Below are positions 1-8,407 of a stretch of DNA of 16,826 nt, piece after piece. Source of the DNA: Actinomycetota bacterium (GTDB taxonomy: Bacteria > Actinomycetota > Humimicrobiia > Humimicrobiales > Humimicrobiaceae); the NCBI GenBank assembly GCA_004376325.1, contig SOKC01000127.1, forward strand, positions 1-16,826. The letters are read 5' to 3'. The notes beneath the pieces were generated by a model. The model was not told the DNA's origin, made no database searches, and saw only the letters and a program-made list of their open reading frames with translations. Each line of letters starts with the position of its first letter. Position 1 is the first letter of the stretch. The position numbers and the translations under genes are program-made.

Positions 1-459
1 ATTTTAATATATATCTGGATCAGATTTGAGCTCAGGTTTGGCGCTACAGCAATTTTGGCTCTGGTACATGATGTGTTGGTGACCCTTGGGGTATATGCTA
101 TTTTGCAACGTGAAATCAATACCGCAACCATAGCGGCAATACTTACTATAATTGGTTATTCATTAAATGATACCATTGTTGTTTTTGACAGGATAAGAGA
201 AAATACTCCCAGGGCCGGAAAATTGGGTTATTCTAAAGTAGTAAATGATTCAGTAAATATAACTTTAACCAGATCAATAAATACTACTCTTACTACACTG
301 CTTCCGGTAATTTTACTTCTTATATTAGGCACTGCGGCATTAAAGGATTTTGCTTTAGCGCTTACTATCGGAATAATAACCGGAACATATTCATCTATAT
401 TTTTTGCCAGCCCTGTTCTGGTGGCGTGGAACAATAAGTTTCCAAGGTATAAAAAATAA
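1..459 (+). CDS. secF: Protein translocase subunit SecF, C-terminal part (5' end outside window)
   Basis: The reading frame is open from base 1, so the gene enters from the left; 152 residues are visible, about half of a usual SecF (around 300-320 residues). SecF is an inner-membrane protein that works with SecD on the SecYEG channel and uses the proton gradient to drive the late stage of protein export. Seen here are an RFELRF segment, ALVHDVLVTLG in a membrane helix, GYSLNDTIVVFDRIREN, then a TLTRSINTTLTTLLP stretch and two further hydrophobic helices ending in a short basic tail. These match the conserved C-terminal membrane half of SecF, and the RIREN loop is diagnostic for SecD/SecF proteins. 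The stop lies 2 bp before recJ, so the two are probably co-transcribed; secD presumably lies just upstream. The family call is firm; nothing can be said about the missing N-terminal half. Confidence 0.95.
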   Translation: MLIYIWIRFELRFGATAILALVHDVLVTLGVYAILQREINTATIAAILTIIGYSLNDTIVVFDRIRENTPRAGKLGYSKVVNDSVNITLTRSINTTLTTLLPVILLLILGTAALKDFALALTIGIITGTYSSIFFASPVLVAWNNKFPRYKK

Positions 460-461
460 AA

Positions 462-2192
462 ATGACAGATTTTCCTGCTAATTGGCAATGCAGAATAGCT
501 AAAAAAGTTAACCAAAAACTGGCAGCAAAAATTGGTTATAGCCCGGCTTTAATAAATATACTTGCTGGTAGAAACATAATTACCGATGAAGAAATAATAT
601 CTTTCGTCAATCCAACCTTGAAGCAATTGCATGATCCCAGGATACTGCCTGGTATCGGTATGGGAACCAGAAGGCTGAAGAAATCAATCAACAGAAAAGA
701 AGATATATTAATATTTGGAGATTATGATGCAGATGGAATTATAAGCGCTTCACTTATATATAACTTCCTGAAGAAATTAAGCTTAAATGTGGAGGTTTAT
801 ATTCCTGATAGATTTAATGAAGGTTATGATTTGAGCCTTGAGTTTTTTAAAAAAATTTCTGCAGAAAAGAAGTATAATCTAATGATTTGTGTAGATTGCG
901 GCACAAATAGCGCAGAAGTTCAAAAGTTTATTCAAAATAGTCCGGGCCCTGATGTAATAGTTTGCGATCATCATAACCAATCAGTTGATTTTGGTGAAGA
1001 GCGAGAGAATTATATAATAATTAATCCCAGGCTTAAAGGTTCTGTATATCCGTTCGAAAATTTAAGCGGCGCCGGTGTTACTTTTAAATTTATCATAAGC
1101 ATCCTGAGGGAATTAGATGAAGACTACAGGAAAAAATTTAAAAAAGACTACCTGACCAATCTTCTGGATTTAGTTGCAATAGCAACCATTGCAGACATAA
1201 TGCCTTTGGTTGATGAAAACAGAGTAATGGTTAAAAAAGGTCTTAAAATGCTTAATAAAACTGTCAACCCCGGCCTTAAAAAAATGATAAACGCGGTAAT
1301 AAAGGATAAGAAAAATATAAGTGAATACGACATAGGATTTATAATAGCTCCCAGACTGAATGCAGCTGGCAGAATAAAAAATGCAGAAAGCAGTTTTAAT
1401 CTTTTAAGTAAAGAAGGAGATATTTTAGATAAAATAATAAATGACCTTAATTCTTTTAATGAAGAGAGGAAGAATATCCAAAAAGACATATTAAATGAAA
1501 TAATTGAAAATAATGATTTTGATAAAATTGTTAAGGAAAAGAAAATATTTATAGATAAATCAAAAAACTGGAATGAGGGAGTGCTGGGTATAGTGGCTTC
1601 TGATATTGTAAAAAGATTTAATATTCCTGCCATTTTATTTAAAGAAATAGAAGGGAAACTCAAAGGTTCCGGAAGAAGCACTGACAAATTTGATTTATAC
1701 GGGAATCTAGGTTCTCTTGGTAATTTATTTGAGAATTTTGGGGGACACAGACAGGCTTGTGGGATAAGTATGAATGTTTTAAATTTTAAAACTTTTTATA
1801 ATAAGATGATAGAAATTGCCGCTAAAAATATTAAGGATAGAGATACCCAAAAAAAATTTACCTATGATCTGGAATTAAACTTTAGAGATATAAATAAGAA
1901 AATTTTAAACGAAATTAATTTACTTAAACCTTTTGGAGCAGGTAATCCTGAACCCAGTTTTACGACAGGAAACTGCGCTATTATAGATTTTTATTATTTA
2001 ATGGAAGAAAGACATGTAAGGTTAAAACTCAAGCAATCCGGCAGGGTATTTGATGCTATAATGTTTAAAATAGATAAAAGAGTCAAAGAGAAGATAATAA
2101 CCGGTAATAAAATTAATATATTATATAAAATTGAAGAAAATATTTGGGGCAATTTTAAGACCATACAATTGGTGATATTAGACTTATTTTAG
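462..2192 (+). CDS. recJ: Single-stranded-DNA-specific exonuclease RecJ
   Basis: RecJ degrades single-stranded DNA 5' to 3' in recombinational and mismatch repair and needs divalent metal. The 576-residue product has the DHH-family motifs in order: FGDYDADG at about residues 85-92, VDCGT at 144-148, the DHH triad at 169-171, TIADIMPLVDENR around 240-255 and RLNAAGR at 298-304. The DHHA1 part carries GGHRQACG, with the histidine near residue 429, and an OB-like C-terminal region follows. All expected metal ligands are present and the length is typical, so it looks intact. The ATG lies 2 bp after the secF stop and no convincing Shine-Dalgarno sequence precedes it, so translation may be coupled to secF. 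recJ next to secDF and rel also occurs in Bacillota. The long antisense open frame at 1148-1687 is a shadow of this gene. Confidence 0.95.
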   Translation: MTDFPANWQCRIAKKVNQKLAAKIGYSPALINILAGRNIITDEEIISFVNPTLKQLHDPRILPGIGMGTRRLKKSINRKEDILIFGDYDADGIISASLIYNFLKKLSLNVEVYIPDRFNEGYDLSLEFFKKISAEKKYNLMICVDCGTNSAEVQKFIQNSPGPDVIVCDHHNQSVDFGEERENYIIINPRLKGSVYPFENLSGAGVTFKFIISILRELDEDYRKKFKKDYLTNLLDLVAIATIADIMPLVDENRVMVKKGLKMLNKTVNPGLKKMINAVIKDKKNISEYDIGFIIAPRLNAAGRIKNAESSFNLLSKEGDILDKIINDLNSFNEERKNIQKDILNEIIENNDFDKIVKEKKIFIDKSKNWNEGVLGIVASDIVKRFNIPAILFKEIEGKLKGSGRSTDKFDLYGNLGSLGNLFENFGGHRQACGISMNVLNFKTFYNKMIEIAAKNIKDRDTQKKFTYDLELNFRDINKKILNEINLLKPFGAGNPEPSFTTGNCAIIDFYYLMEERHVRLKLKQSGRVFDAIMFKIDKRVKEKIITGNKINILYKIEENIWGNFKTIQLVILDLF

Positions 2193-2247
2193 AGAAGCCA
2201 AAAATGTTCTATAATAATAATAATTTTTCAATTAAAAATGAAGAAAG

Positions 2248-4458
2248 ATGAGTTTAAAACTGAGCAGTAAAATTAAGAATATAAATACTGATCTTATATA
2301 TAATAAGTTAGTAAAAAAAATTAAAGCCTACAATCCTGATGTAGACGATCAATTACTCCATAAGGCTTATCTGATTTCAAAGAAATATCATCAAAACCAG
2401 TATAGAAAATCTGGTGAGCCTTTTGTAGTACATCCTCTTGAAGTAGCCGGGATACTGGCGGATATTGAGCTTGATCAGATATCTATTATATCAGCAATAT
2501 TACATGATGTGATAGAAGATACGGATTATAGTCTGGAAATGGCTAAAAAAGAATTCGGGCAAATGACTACCAATATTATAAATGGGGTTACAAAATTAGA
2601 TAAAATAGTTTTCAGCAGCAAAGAAGAGCAGCAGGTAAGCAATATAAGAAAAATGATAATTGCAATGTCTGAAGATGTGAGAATAGTACTGGTAAAGCTT
2701 GCTGACAGGCTTCATAATATGCGGACCCTGTCCCCACTAAATGAGGAAAAAAGACATATAAATTCAATAGAAACTCTGGAAGTTTATGCCCCTATTGCTC
2801 ACAGATTGGGAATATATCAAATAAAGTCAGAACTGGAAAATTTAAGTTTTAAATACCTGCATCCGAAAGAGTACGTGAAAATAAAGGATATGTTCAATGA
2901 AAAACTGGAAGAAAGAAAATCATTAGTCGATGAAGCTATAAAAATAGTTAATAAAAAATTAAAGGAAGTAAAAATATCAGCTGATATAAGCGGGAGAATT
3001 AAAACTTATTATAGTGTTTATAATAAAATTACAAAACAAAATAGAAAATTTGAAGACATATATGACATAGTTGCAATTAGAATTATAGTAAATGATGTAA
3101 AAAGCTGTTATGCTGTCCTTGGAATAATACATTCATTGTGGAAGCCTGTACCGGCAAGGTTCAAAGACTTTATAGCCAATCCCAGATTTAATATGTATCA
3201 ATCTCTCCATACCACAGTCATTGGAATAAATGGTAAGCCTCTGGAAATACAGATAAGAACGTTTGAGATGCACAAATTTGCAGAATATGGTATTGCCGCG
3301 CACTATAGATATAAGGAAGGCGGGTTTAAAAAGCTCAGCGAATTCGATAAAAGAGTGGCATGGATAAGACAAATACTGGACTGGCAAAAAGAATTAAAGG
3401 ATCCCCGGGATTATATGGAATCACTGAAACTGGATTTATTTGAAGAAGAAGTATTTGTATTTACTCCAAAAGGAAAAGTAGTAAATCTACCCAGAGGTGC
3501 TACTACTATTGATTTTGCATATCAGATACACTCTGATGTGGGGCATAATGCCATAGGTGCAAAAATAAATGGAAATATGATTCCTATTGAGACCGTCCTG
3601 AAAAATGGTGATATTGTAGAAATAATAGTTTCAAAAACCAAAAAGGGTCCCAGCAGAGACTGGCTTAATGTGGTTAAAACTTCAAGAGCGAGGAATAAGA
3701 TAAAACAATGGTTCAGTAAAGAGCAGAGACAGGAAACATATAATGCAGGTAGAGATATAATGTTAAAAATTTTAAGGAAAAACGGCCTTTCTTTTAAAAG
3801 TGCGCCCCTGGAAATTTTTGAAGAAGTGGCAAAAGAGATAAATTTTAGGGAAGTGGACACCCTGTTCAGGGGTATTGGTTCACATAAGGTGTCAGCGCAC
3901 CAGGTTTTTACCAGAATAGTAAAAAAATTGAGCCAGACAAAGCCTAAAAAAGAGTTAACTATTGAAGATATACACAAAAAAGAAGCTGAGGAAAAAGTAA
4001 GCAGCGGCATTAAAGTCAGTGGTATGGAAGAAGTGCTGGTAACTATTGCCAGGTGCTGTAATCCTGTTCCCGGAGATAATATTTTGGGTTATATTACAAG
4101 AGGTAAAGGAATTTCAGTTCATAGGAATGACTGTAATAATGTTAACACTTTAATGAGTTCTGAAAAGCAAAGATTTATTGAAGTGGTATGGGATAAAAAG
4201 GCTCCTTATAAATTTAATGCTGAAATACAGATTGAAGCTCTGGACAGAACTAAACTGCTGAGAGATATTACTAATGTTATAGGTGAGTATGACTTGAATA
4301 TACTTAGAGCCAATTCTTTAAGAATTGATAAAAGCGGTCATGTTAAATTTAGATTTTTAATAGAAATTAGCAATAAATATATTCTAAAAGATGTTATTAA
4401 CAATATAAGACAGATAGATTCAGTTTATGACGCTTTTAGAGTATTACCTAGAAAGTAA
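2248..4458 (+). CDS. rel: Bifunctional (p)ppGpp synthetase/hydrolase Rel
   Basis: Long RelA/SpoT homologue of 736 residues that makes and degrades the stringent-response alarmone (p)ppGpp. The N-terminal HD hydrolase domain is intact: VHP at 61-63, LHDVIEDT at 85-92 and LADRLHNMRT at 151-160. The synthetase domain has DIYDIVAIRI at about 270-279, the RFKD motif at 304-307, YQSLHTT at 317-323 and LEIQIRT at 332-338. RFKD, rather than the acidic variant of monofunctional RelA, together with the complete HD motifs indicates a bifunctional Rel. A TGS domain follows (about 400-460), then a helical part, a Cys/His zinc-finger region (IARCCNPVPGD near 600, HRNDC near 625) and a C-terminal ACT domain. 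The residues before YQSLHT are FNM, a form I associate with actinobacterial Rel. A 55-bp gap precedes it, containing TATAAT at 2210-2215 but no good -35. The ATG at 2248 has a purine-rich GAAGAAAG just upstream; the ATG at 2238 is out of frame. Confidence 0.96.
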   Translation: MSLKLSSKIKNINTDLIYNKLVKKIKAYNPDVDDQLLHKAYLISKKYHQNQYRKSGEPFVVHPLEVAGILADIELDQISIISAILHDVIEDTDYSLEMAKKEFGQMTTNIINGVTKLDKIVFSSKEEQQVSNIRKMIIAMSEDVRIVLVKLADRLHNMRTLSPLNEEKRHINSIETLEVYAPIAHRLGIYQIKSELENLSFKYLHPKEYVKIKDMFNEKLEERKSLVDEAIKIVNKKLKEVKISADISGRIKTYYSVYNKITKQNRKFEDIYDIVAIRIIVNDVKSCYAVLGIIHSLWKPVPARFKDFIANPRFNMYQSLHTTVIGINGKPLEIQIRTFEMHKFAEYGIAAHYRYKEGGFKKLSEFDKRVAWIRQILDWQKELKDPRDYMESLKLDLFEEEVFVFTPKGKVVNLPRGATTIDFAYQIHSDVGHNAIGAKINGNMIPIETVLKNGDIVEIIVSKTKKGPSRDWLNVVKTSRARNKIKQWFSKEQRQETYNAGRDIMLKILRKNGLSFKSAPLEIFEEVAKEINFREVDTLFRGIGSHKVSAHQVFTRIVKKLSQTKPKKELTIEDIHKKEAEEKVSSGIKVSGMEEVLVTIARCCNPVPGDNILGYITRGKGISVHRNDCNNVNTLMSSEKQRFIEVVWDKKAPYKFNAEIQIEALDRTKLLRDITNVIGEYDLNILRANSLRIDKSGHVKFRFLIEISNKYILKDVINNIRQIDSVYDAFRVLPRK

Positions 4459-4467
4459 AGACTGGTA

Positions 4468-5127
4468 TTGAAGTTAAAAAGATTAGAATTAGGATTTTTT
4501 AAAGTCAATTGTTATATGTTATCTATAAACGGGGCAAATATAATTATAGACCCGGGTGCAGATTTTGATATCATTCAAAAACATCTTAAAGGATATAATA
4601 TAAAACCAGATTTTATATTAAACACTCATGGACATCACGATCACATTGGGGCAGTTAGTGCTATAATTTTAAATTACAAAATTCCATTTTATATTCATGA
4701 ACTTGAAGAACCAATTATCACCGATCCTGAAAAGAATTTTTCTTCATTTTTTGGTGAAAATGAATTATCATTAAAAACTTATAATTTAATAAAAGATACT
4801 GATTATAGCTATTTTGCTGATTTTGGTATTGAAATTATTAATGCTCCCGGACATACTCCTGGAAGTATAATGCTTAAAGCAGGTAATTATCTTTTTACAG
4901 GTGACCTGCTTTTTAAAGGGGCAATAGGCCGTACTGATTTACCAGGAGGAAATACGGTGCAGATTAAAAAATCGCTGGCTAACTTAAAGAAAATGGACAG
5001 GCAGTTAATAATATATCCTGGTCATGGGCAGAGCAGCAATCTTGAATATGAACTGGAGTCAAACTATTATCTGAAGGAGTATTTTCTGAAAGAAAGTAGC
5101 GGGAAGGAAAAAGGTGGTTTACTTTGA
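4468..5127 (+). CDS. Glyoxalase II-like metallo-beta-lactamase-fold hydrolase
   Basis: Cytoplasmic 219-residue metal hydrolase of the metallo-beta-lactamase superfamily. The ligand set is complete: HGHHDH at 54-59, APGHTPGS with His129, FTGDLLF with Asp146, and YPGHG with His186. This matches the small YcbL/YqgX-type glyoxalase II-like proteins, which act on thioesters such as S-lactoylglutathione in other species; the true substrate here cannot be read from sequence. The start is a TTG at 4468, 9 bp after the rel stop. It gives the usual family N-terminus (a short strand, then NCYML); the next in-frame ATG at 4516 would remove that first strand. The stop overlaps the hisS start. An MBL hydrolase between rel and hisS is also seen in Streptomyces, so the neighbourhood is ancestral rather than functionally informative. 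Confidence 0.88.
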   Translation: MKLKRLELGFFKVNCYMLSINGANIIIDPGADFDIIQKHLKGYNIKPDFILNTHGHHDHIGAVSAIILNYKIPFYIHELEEPIITDPEKNFSSFFGENELSLKTYNLIKDTDYSYFADFGIEIINAPGHTPGSIMLKAGNYLFTGDLLFKGAIGRTDLPGGNTVQIKKSLANLKKMDRQLIIYPGHGQSSNLEYELESNYYLKEYFLKESSGKEKGGLL

Positions 5128-6407
5128 AAATAAGTTCCCCCAGGGGTACAAGTGATATTTATGGTGAAGATATAGATTACAGAAATTTCATTATAAATAC
5201 TGCCCGAAAAATATTCGAAATATTTAATTACAGCGAAATAATAACCCCTGCATTTGAATATACCCAGGTTTTCAGTAGAAGTATTGGCGAAGGTACTGAT
5301 ATAGTACAAAAGGAAATGTATACTTTCATGGATAGGAAAGGAAGATCATTGACACTGCGGCCTGAGGGCACTGCGTCAATTGTAAGGGCTGTTATTGAGA
5401 ATAAAATATACTCTGAAAATATGCCCCTTAAATTGTTTTATATCGGTAATATGTTTAGATACGAAAGACCGCAAAAGGGAAGAATGAGGGAATTCTGGCA
5501 GCTGGGGATAGAGTCTATTGGTACGGATAATCCAGTTATAGACGCTGAAGTTATATGGATTTTAAATTCATTTTTTATAAAATTGGGATTTAAAAAATTA
5601 ATACTTCTTGTAAATAGTATGGGGTGCAGCAGGTGCAGGGAAAAATTTCTTGCGGAATTTAAAAAATATATAAAGCCTGAACTGGGAAAATTGTGTAATG
5701 ATTGCCAGAATAGGTTTGAAAAGAATCCCTTAAGAGTTTTTGACTGTAAAAAAAATAGCTGCAAGAGCATTTTAGCCAGTTCGCCAGAGGTATCTTCTTA
5801 TTTATGTTCAGAGTGTAAGAGAAATTTTAAAGAAGCTCTGGAGTACCTGAAAATACTTAAAATAAAGTACAGAGTAGATAAAAATCTGGTAAGAGGTTTT
5901 GATTATTATACTAAAACCATATTTGAAATAATATCCGAGGACCTGCAGAGCGCGCAGAATGCCCTGGGTGGTGGAGGAAGGTATGATAATTTAATAAGTC
6001 AACTGGGTGGTCCGGAGATTCCTGCTATAGGCTTTGCAGTAGGAATCGATAGGACAATGATGCTTATGAAACAATTAAATTTAAAGTTTAAAAAATTGAC
6101 CAGAAGATCCAGAGTTTATTTGATAACTATGAATAAAAATTGTCAGATTTATTCTCTTGATATTCTAAAGTATCTTAGAGAAATGGAAGTGACCTGCGAT
6201 ATTAATTTTAGTAATAAGAACTTGAAAAAAGAGATAAAATGGGCTAGAGATAATAATTATAATTTTATTATTATAATTGGTGAAGATGAAATAAATAGTG
6301 GGAGCCTGACTATAAAAGATATTAAAAAGTTCAAGCAATACAAAGTTGACTGGAAAAATCAAAAGGATAAGATCATGGAAATTATAGGAGCAAATTATTA
6401 TGATTAA
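5124..6407 (+). CDS. hisS: Histidyl-tRNA synthetase
   Basis: Class II aminoacyl-tRNA synthetase that charges tRNA-His; 427 residues, the normal length. It begins with PRGTSDI, then shows RPEGTASIVRA, class II motif 2 (FRYERPQKGRMREFWQLG), the histidine-specific LVRGFDYYTKTIFE and motif 3 (AIGFAVGIDR) before an alpha/beta anticodon-binding domain. The insertion region is cysteine-rich: Cys168/171, 191/194, 208/213 and 228/231, spaced like one or two zinc knuckles. Similar pairs occur in clostridial HisRS, so this looks like a family variant. The start is TTG at 5124, overlapping the preceding TGA by three bases (TTGA) and preceded at 6 bp by a good ribosome-binding site, AAGGTGG (5111-5117). 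The 3' end overlaps aspS by 8 bp, so hisS and aspS are surely co-transcribed. Confidence 0.96.
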   Translation: MKISSPRGTSDIYGEDIDYRNFIINTARKIFEIFNYSEIITPAFEYTQVFSRSIGEGTDIVQKEMYTFMDRKGRSLTLRPEGTASIVRAVIENKIYSENMPLKLFYIGNMFRYERPQKGRMREFWQLGIESIGTDNPVIDAEVIWILNSFFIKLGFKKLILLVNSMGCSRCREKFLAEFKKYIKPELGKLCNDCQNRFEKNPLRVFDCKKNSCKSILASSPEVSSYLCSECKRNFKEALEYLKILKIKYRVDKNLVRGFDYYTKTIFEIISEDLQSAQNALGGGGRYDNLISQLGGPEIPAIGFAVGIDRTMMLMKQLNLKFKKLTRRSRVYLITMNKNCQIYSLDILKYLREMEVTCDINFSNKNLKKEIKWARDNNYNFIIIIGEDEINSGSLTIKDIKKFKQYKVDWKNQKDKIMEIIGANYYD

Positions 6408-8196
6408 TTCTGTTTATAAAACCAGAATGAGGACTAATTTATGCGGAGAGATAAATAAAGAATTTGCGGGAAAAGAAGTTACTTTAAGCGGATGGGTCGG
6501 CCGGAGAAGAGATCATGGAAAGTTAATTTTTTTGGACCTGCGGGATTTTTCCGGTATTGTCCAATTAGTTCTTAATCCCAATATAAATAAAATTCCTTAT
6601 ACCATAGCCAAAGATGTCCGTAGTGAATATGTTATTAAAATAAGCGGAAAAGTCACCAATAGGTCAAAAGATACAATTAATCCCTCAATTCCGACCGGTG
6701 AAGTAGAAATAGTGGTAAAAGATATTAAAATTTTTAGCAAGGCTAAAACTCCTCCTTTTTTGCTTGAAGATAGAAATAAAGTAGAAGAGAATACAAGGTT
6801 AAAATACAGATATATTGATTTAAGAACCAGGCAAATGCAGGAAAATATCAGGTTAAGGCATAATGTAACAGACGCTACCAGAAAGTATTTTAACTCGAAA
6901 GGTTTTTTGGAGATAGAGACACCGATAATTGCAAAAAGTACTCCGGAGGGTGCCAGAGATTTTCTGGTGCCATCAAGAATGAACCCCGGTAAATTTTACG
7001 CTCTTCCACAATCACCGCAGCTTTTTAAGCAGATCTTAATGTTTTCCGGATTTGATAGATGCTATCAGATTGCAAGATGTTTTAGAGATGAAGATTTAAG
7101 AGCAGACAGACAGCCAGAATTTACGCAGATAGATATGGAAATGACTTTTGTAGAGGCAGATGATGTGATGGAAATAATGGAGGGTCTATTTTCTCATATC
7201 TTTAAAGAGGTATTTAATGAAAAGATAAAGCTGCCTTTTAAGCGGATAAGGTGGAAAGATAGTATGGAGATGTACGGTACAGATAAACCTGATTTGAGAT
7301 TCGACCTTCCTATAAAAGATATTTCGAGCTTATTTAGAAATAGCGAAATTAAAATTTTCAAGGATGTATTAAAAAATAACGGCTGTATAAAAAGTATTGT
7401 AGTCAGTGACTATTTAGATTTTACCAGAAAAGAGCTTGACCATCTTGTTGAGATGGCAAGGAAATGTGGCTCCGGTGGACTGTTATGGATTAAAGTTGAT
7501 GAAAATATGAATTTGCAATCTCCAATATCTAAGTTTTTATCAAATACAGAAAAGGAAGGTTTAATTAAAGCTTTAAGCTTAAAAGAAAAAAATCTGCTGC
7601 TTATAGTTGCTGATAAATTTATAACTGCATCCCAGACGCTCAGTATGATAAGGAAACATCTTGCATGCAAATTAAAACTAATAAGAGAAGATGAATTCAA
7701 TTTCGTATGGGTATATGATTTTCCATTATTTGAATGGGATGAAAATGAAAAAAGAATCACCCCGGTGCATCATCCATTCACCAAACCAGATGAAAATACA
7801 GCCGGTTACCTGGACAGCGAACCTTTAAAGGTTAATTCTATGGCTTATGATATAGTGCTGAATGGGGAAGAAATAGGGGGTGGTTCTATCAGGATTAATG
7901 ATGTGAATTTACAAAAAAAGGTATTTAAAATACTAAAGTTGGATGAAAAAAAAATTAGAGAAAATTTTGGTTTTTTTATCCGGGCGCTGGATTATGGCGC
8001 CCCCCCTCATGGTGGTATAGCTATTGGAATGGACAGGCTGATTATGTTAATGGCGAAAGTTGAAAGCATAAGAGAGGTAATAGCTTTTCCAAAAACACAA
8101 TCTGCAATATGTATGCTTACTGACTCGCCTTCAAGTGTGACAGATGAACAACTAAAAGAAGTATCTATTAATATAATAGAGGAAGACAGGGAATAA
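6400..8196 (+). CDS. aspS: Aspartyl-tRNA synthetase, bacterial type, possibly non-discriminating (Asp/Asn)
   Basis: Class II synthetase of 598 residues, the length expected of the bacterial type with its GAD insertion. The N-terminal OB anticodon-binding domain carries GWVGRRRDHGKLIFLDLRD. RYIDLRT, a STPEGARDFLVPSR loop and motif 2 (FRDEDLRADRQPEFTQID, from residue 228) follow. The GAD domain spans roughly 285-410, then GGGSIRIND and motif 3 (GAPPHGGIAIGMDR, about 533-546). His39 lies in RRDHG; discriminating enzymes such as that of E. coli have Leu there, and histidine is linked with enzymes that also charge tRNA-Asn for later amidation by GatCAB. Hence dual specificity is likely but unproven. 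The ATG overlaps the end of hisS and has AGGAG at 6385-6389, 10 bp upstream. It is the last gene before the long non-coding gap. Confidence 0.96.
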   Translation: MINSVYKTRMRTNLCGEINKEFAGKEVTLSGWVGRRRDHGKLIFLDLRDFSGIVQLVLNPNINKIPYTIAKDVRSEYVIKISGKVTNRSKDTINPSIPTGEVEIVVKDIKIFSKAKTPPFLLEDRNKVEENTRLKYRYIDLRTRQMQENIRLRHNVTDATRKYFNSKGFLEIETPIIAKSTPEGARDFLVPSRMNPGKFYALPQSPQLFKQILMFSGFDRCYQIARCFRDEDLRADRQPEFTQIDMEMTFVEADDVMEIMEGLFSHIFKEVFNEKIKLPFKRIRWKDSMEMYGTDKPDLRFDLPIKDISSLFRNSEIKIFKDVLKNNGCIKSIVVSDYLDFTRKELDHLVEMARKCGSGGLLWIKVDENMNLQSPISKFLSNTEKEGLIKALSLKEKNLLLIVADKFITASQTLSMIRKHLACKLKLIREDEFNFVWVYDFPLFEWDENEKRITPVHHPFTKPDENTAGYLDSEPLKVNSMAYDIVLNGEEIGGGSIRINDVNLQKKVFKILKLDEKKIRENFGFFIRALDYGAPPHGGIAIGMDRLIMLMAKVESIREVIAFPKTQSAICMLTDSPSSVTDEQLKEVSINIIEEDRE

Positions 8197-8216
8197 TTAA
8201 TTTTAAATTTTAGAGA

Positions 8217-8239
8217 ATAACTATTTTTTAAATAGTTAT
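8217..8239. terminator. AT-rich palindrome after aspS, weak terminator candidate
   Basis: A perfect 10-bp inverted repeat (ATAACTATTT / AAATAGTTAT) with a 3-base loop lies 21 bp after the aspS stop. Its position fits the end of the secF-aspS transcript. However, it has only one G-C pair and is followed by ATAAAAATGG rather than a T-run, so as an intrinsic terminator it would be weak. It could also be a chance palindrome in AT-rich DNA, or a processing site. Confidence 0.3.
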
Positions 8240-8300
8240 ATAAAAATGGCTTCATTTGTAATGTTAATTTGAAAAAAGAATGGCAAAATACAGGAATGCC

Positions 8301-8363
8301 TGGGTAAAATCCAGCTCTGACCAATGAAATTTCTTCTCACCTCAAGAAGCTCTAATTTACCCA
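8301..8363. other. Unexplained hairpin element between aspS and the ncRNA promoter
   Basis: A perfect 8-bp stem pairs TGGGTAAA (8301-8308) with TTTACCCA (8356-8363). Inside it AGCT (8313-8316) can pair with AGCT (8348-8351) across a 4x4 internal loop. An apical TTCTT (8331-8335) can pair with AAGAA (8344-8348), sharing one base with the AGCT arm. The size and the long terminal stem recall a tRNA, but I find no T-arm consensus, no anticodon arm and no CCA on either strand. No T-run follows in either direction, so it is not an ordinary terminator. It ends 10 bp before the -35 of the downstream RNA. Its strand and role are unknown; it might be a second small RNA, a regulatory site or a decayed gene. 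The remainder of 8240-8373 shows no gene. Confidence 0.35.
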
Positions 8364-8373
8364 TAAATCCGGG

Positions 8374-8401
8374 TTGATTGAATAAACTATTTAATTATGA
8401 T
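8374..8401 (+). promoter_or_regulatory. Sigma-A-type promoter for the ncRNA (and possibly alaS)
   Basis: TTGATT at 8374-8379 (-35; four of six consensus positions) and TATGAT at 8396-8401 (-10; five of six) are separated by 16 bp. Initiation would be expected near 8408, just before the first base of the long closing stem of the RNA that follows. The coincidence of promoter spacing with the start of RNA structure supports both calls. It is the best-formed promoter that I could find in the window. Because no clear terminator lies between the RNA and alaS, it may also drive the alaS operon by read-through. Confidence 0.65.
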
Positions 8402-8407
8402 AACATC

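Noticed and set aside
1148..1687. Antisense open frame of 179 codons inside recJ, and other long minus-strand frames (3522-4010, 5438-5770, 7410-7760, 8007-8324)
   Set aside because: Each lies opposite a well-supported gene, has a composition expected from reading an AT-rich gene backwards, and shows no domain or start signal.
2210..2215. TATAAT upstream of rel as a promoter
   Set aside because: No acceptable -35 at 15-19 bp; such hexamers are frequent by chance in this composition, here next to an ATA/ATT run.
4468..5127. Reading the metallo-beta-lactamase-fold gene as an antibiotic-resistance enzyme
   Set aside because: The motifs and small size match glyoxalase II-like housekeeping hydrolases, and the locus is an ordinary core operon.
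8301..8363. A tRNA gene, suggested by the 8-bp terminal stem and the 63-nt length
   Set aside because: No T-loop consensus, no anticodon stem and no 3' CCA context on either strand; the element is too short.
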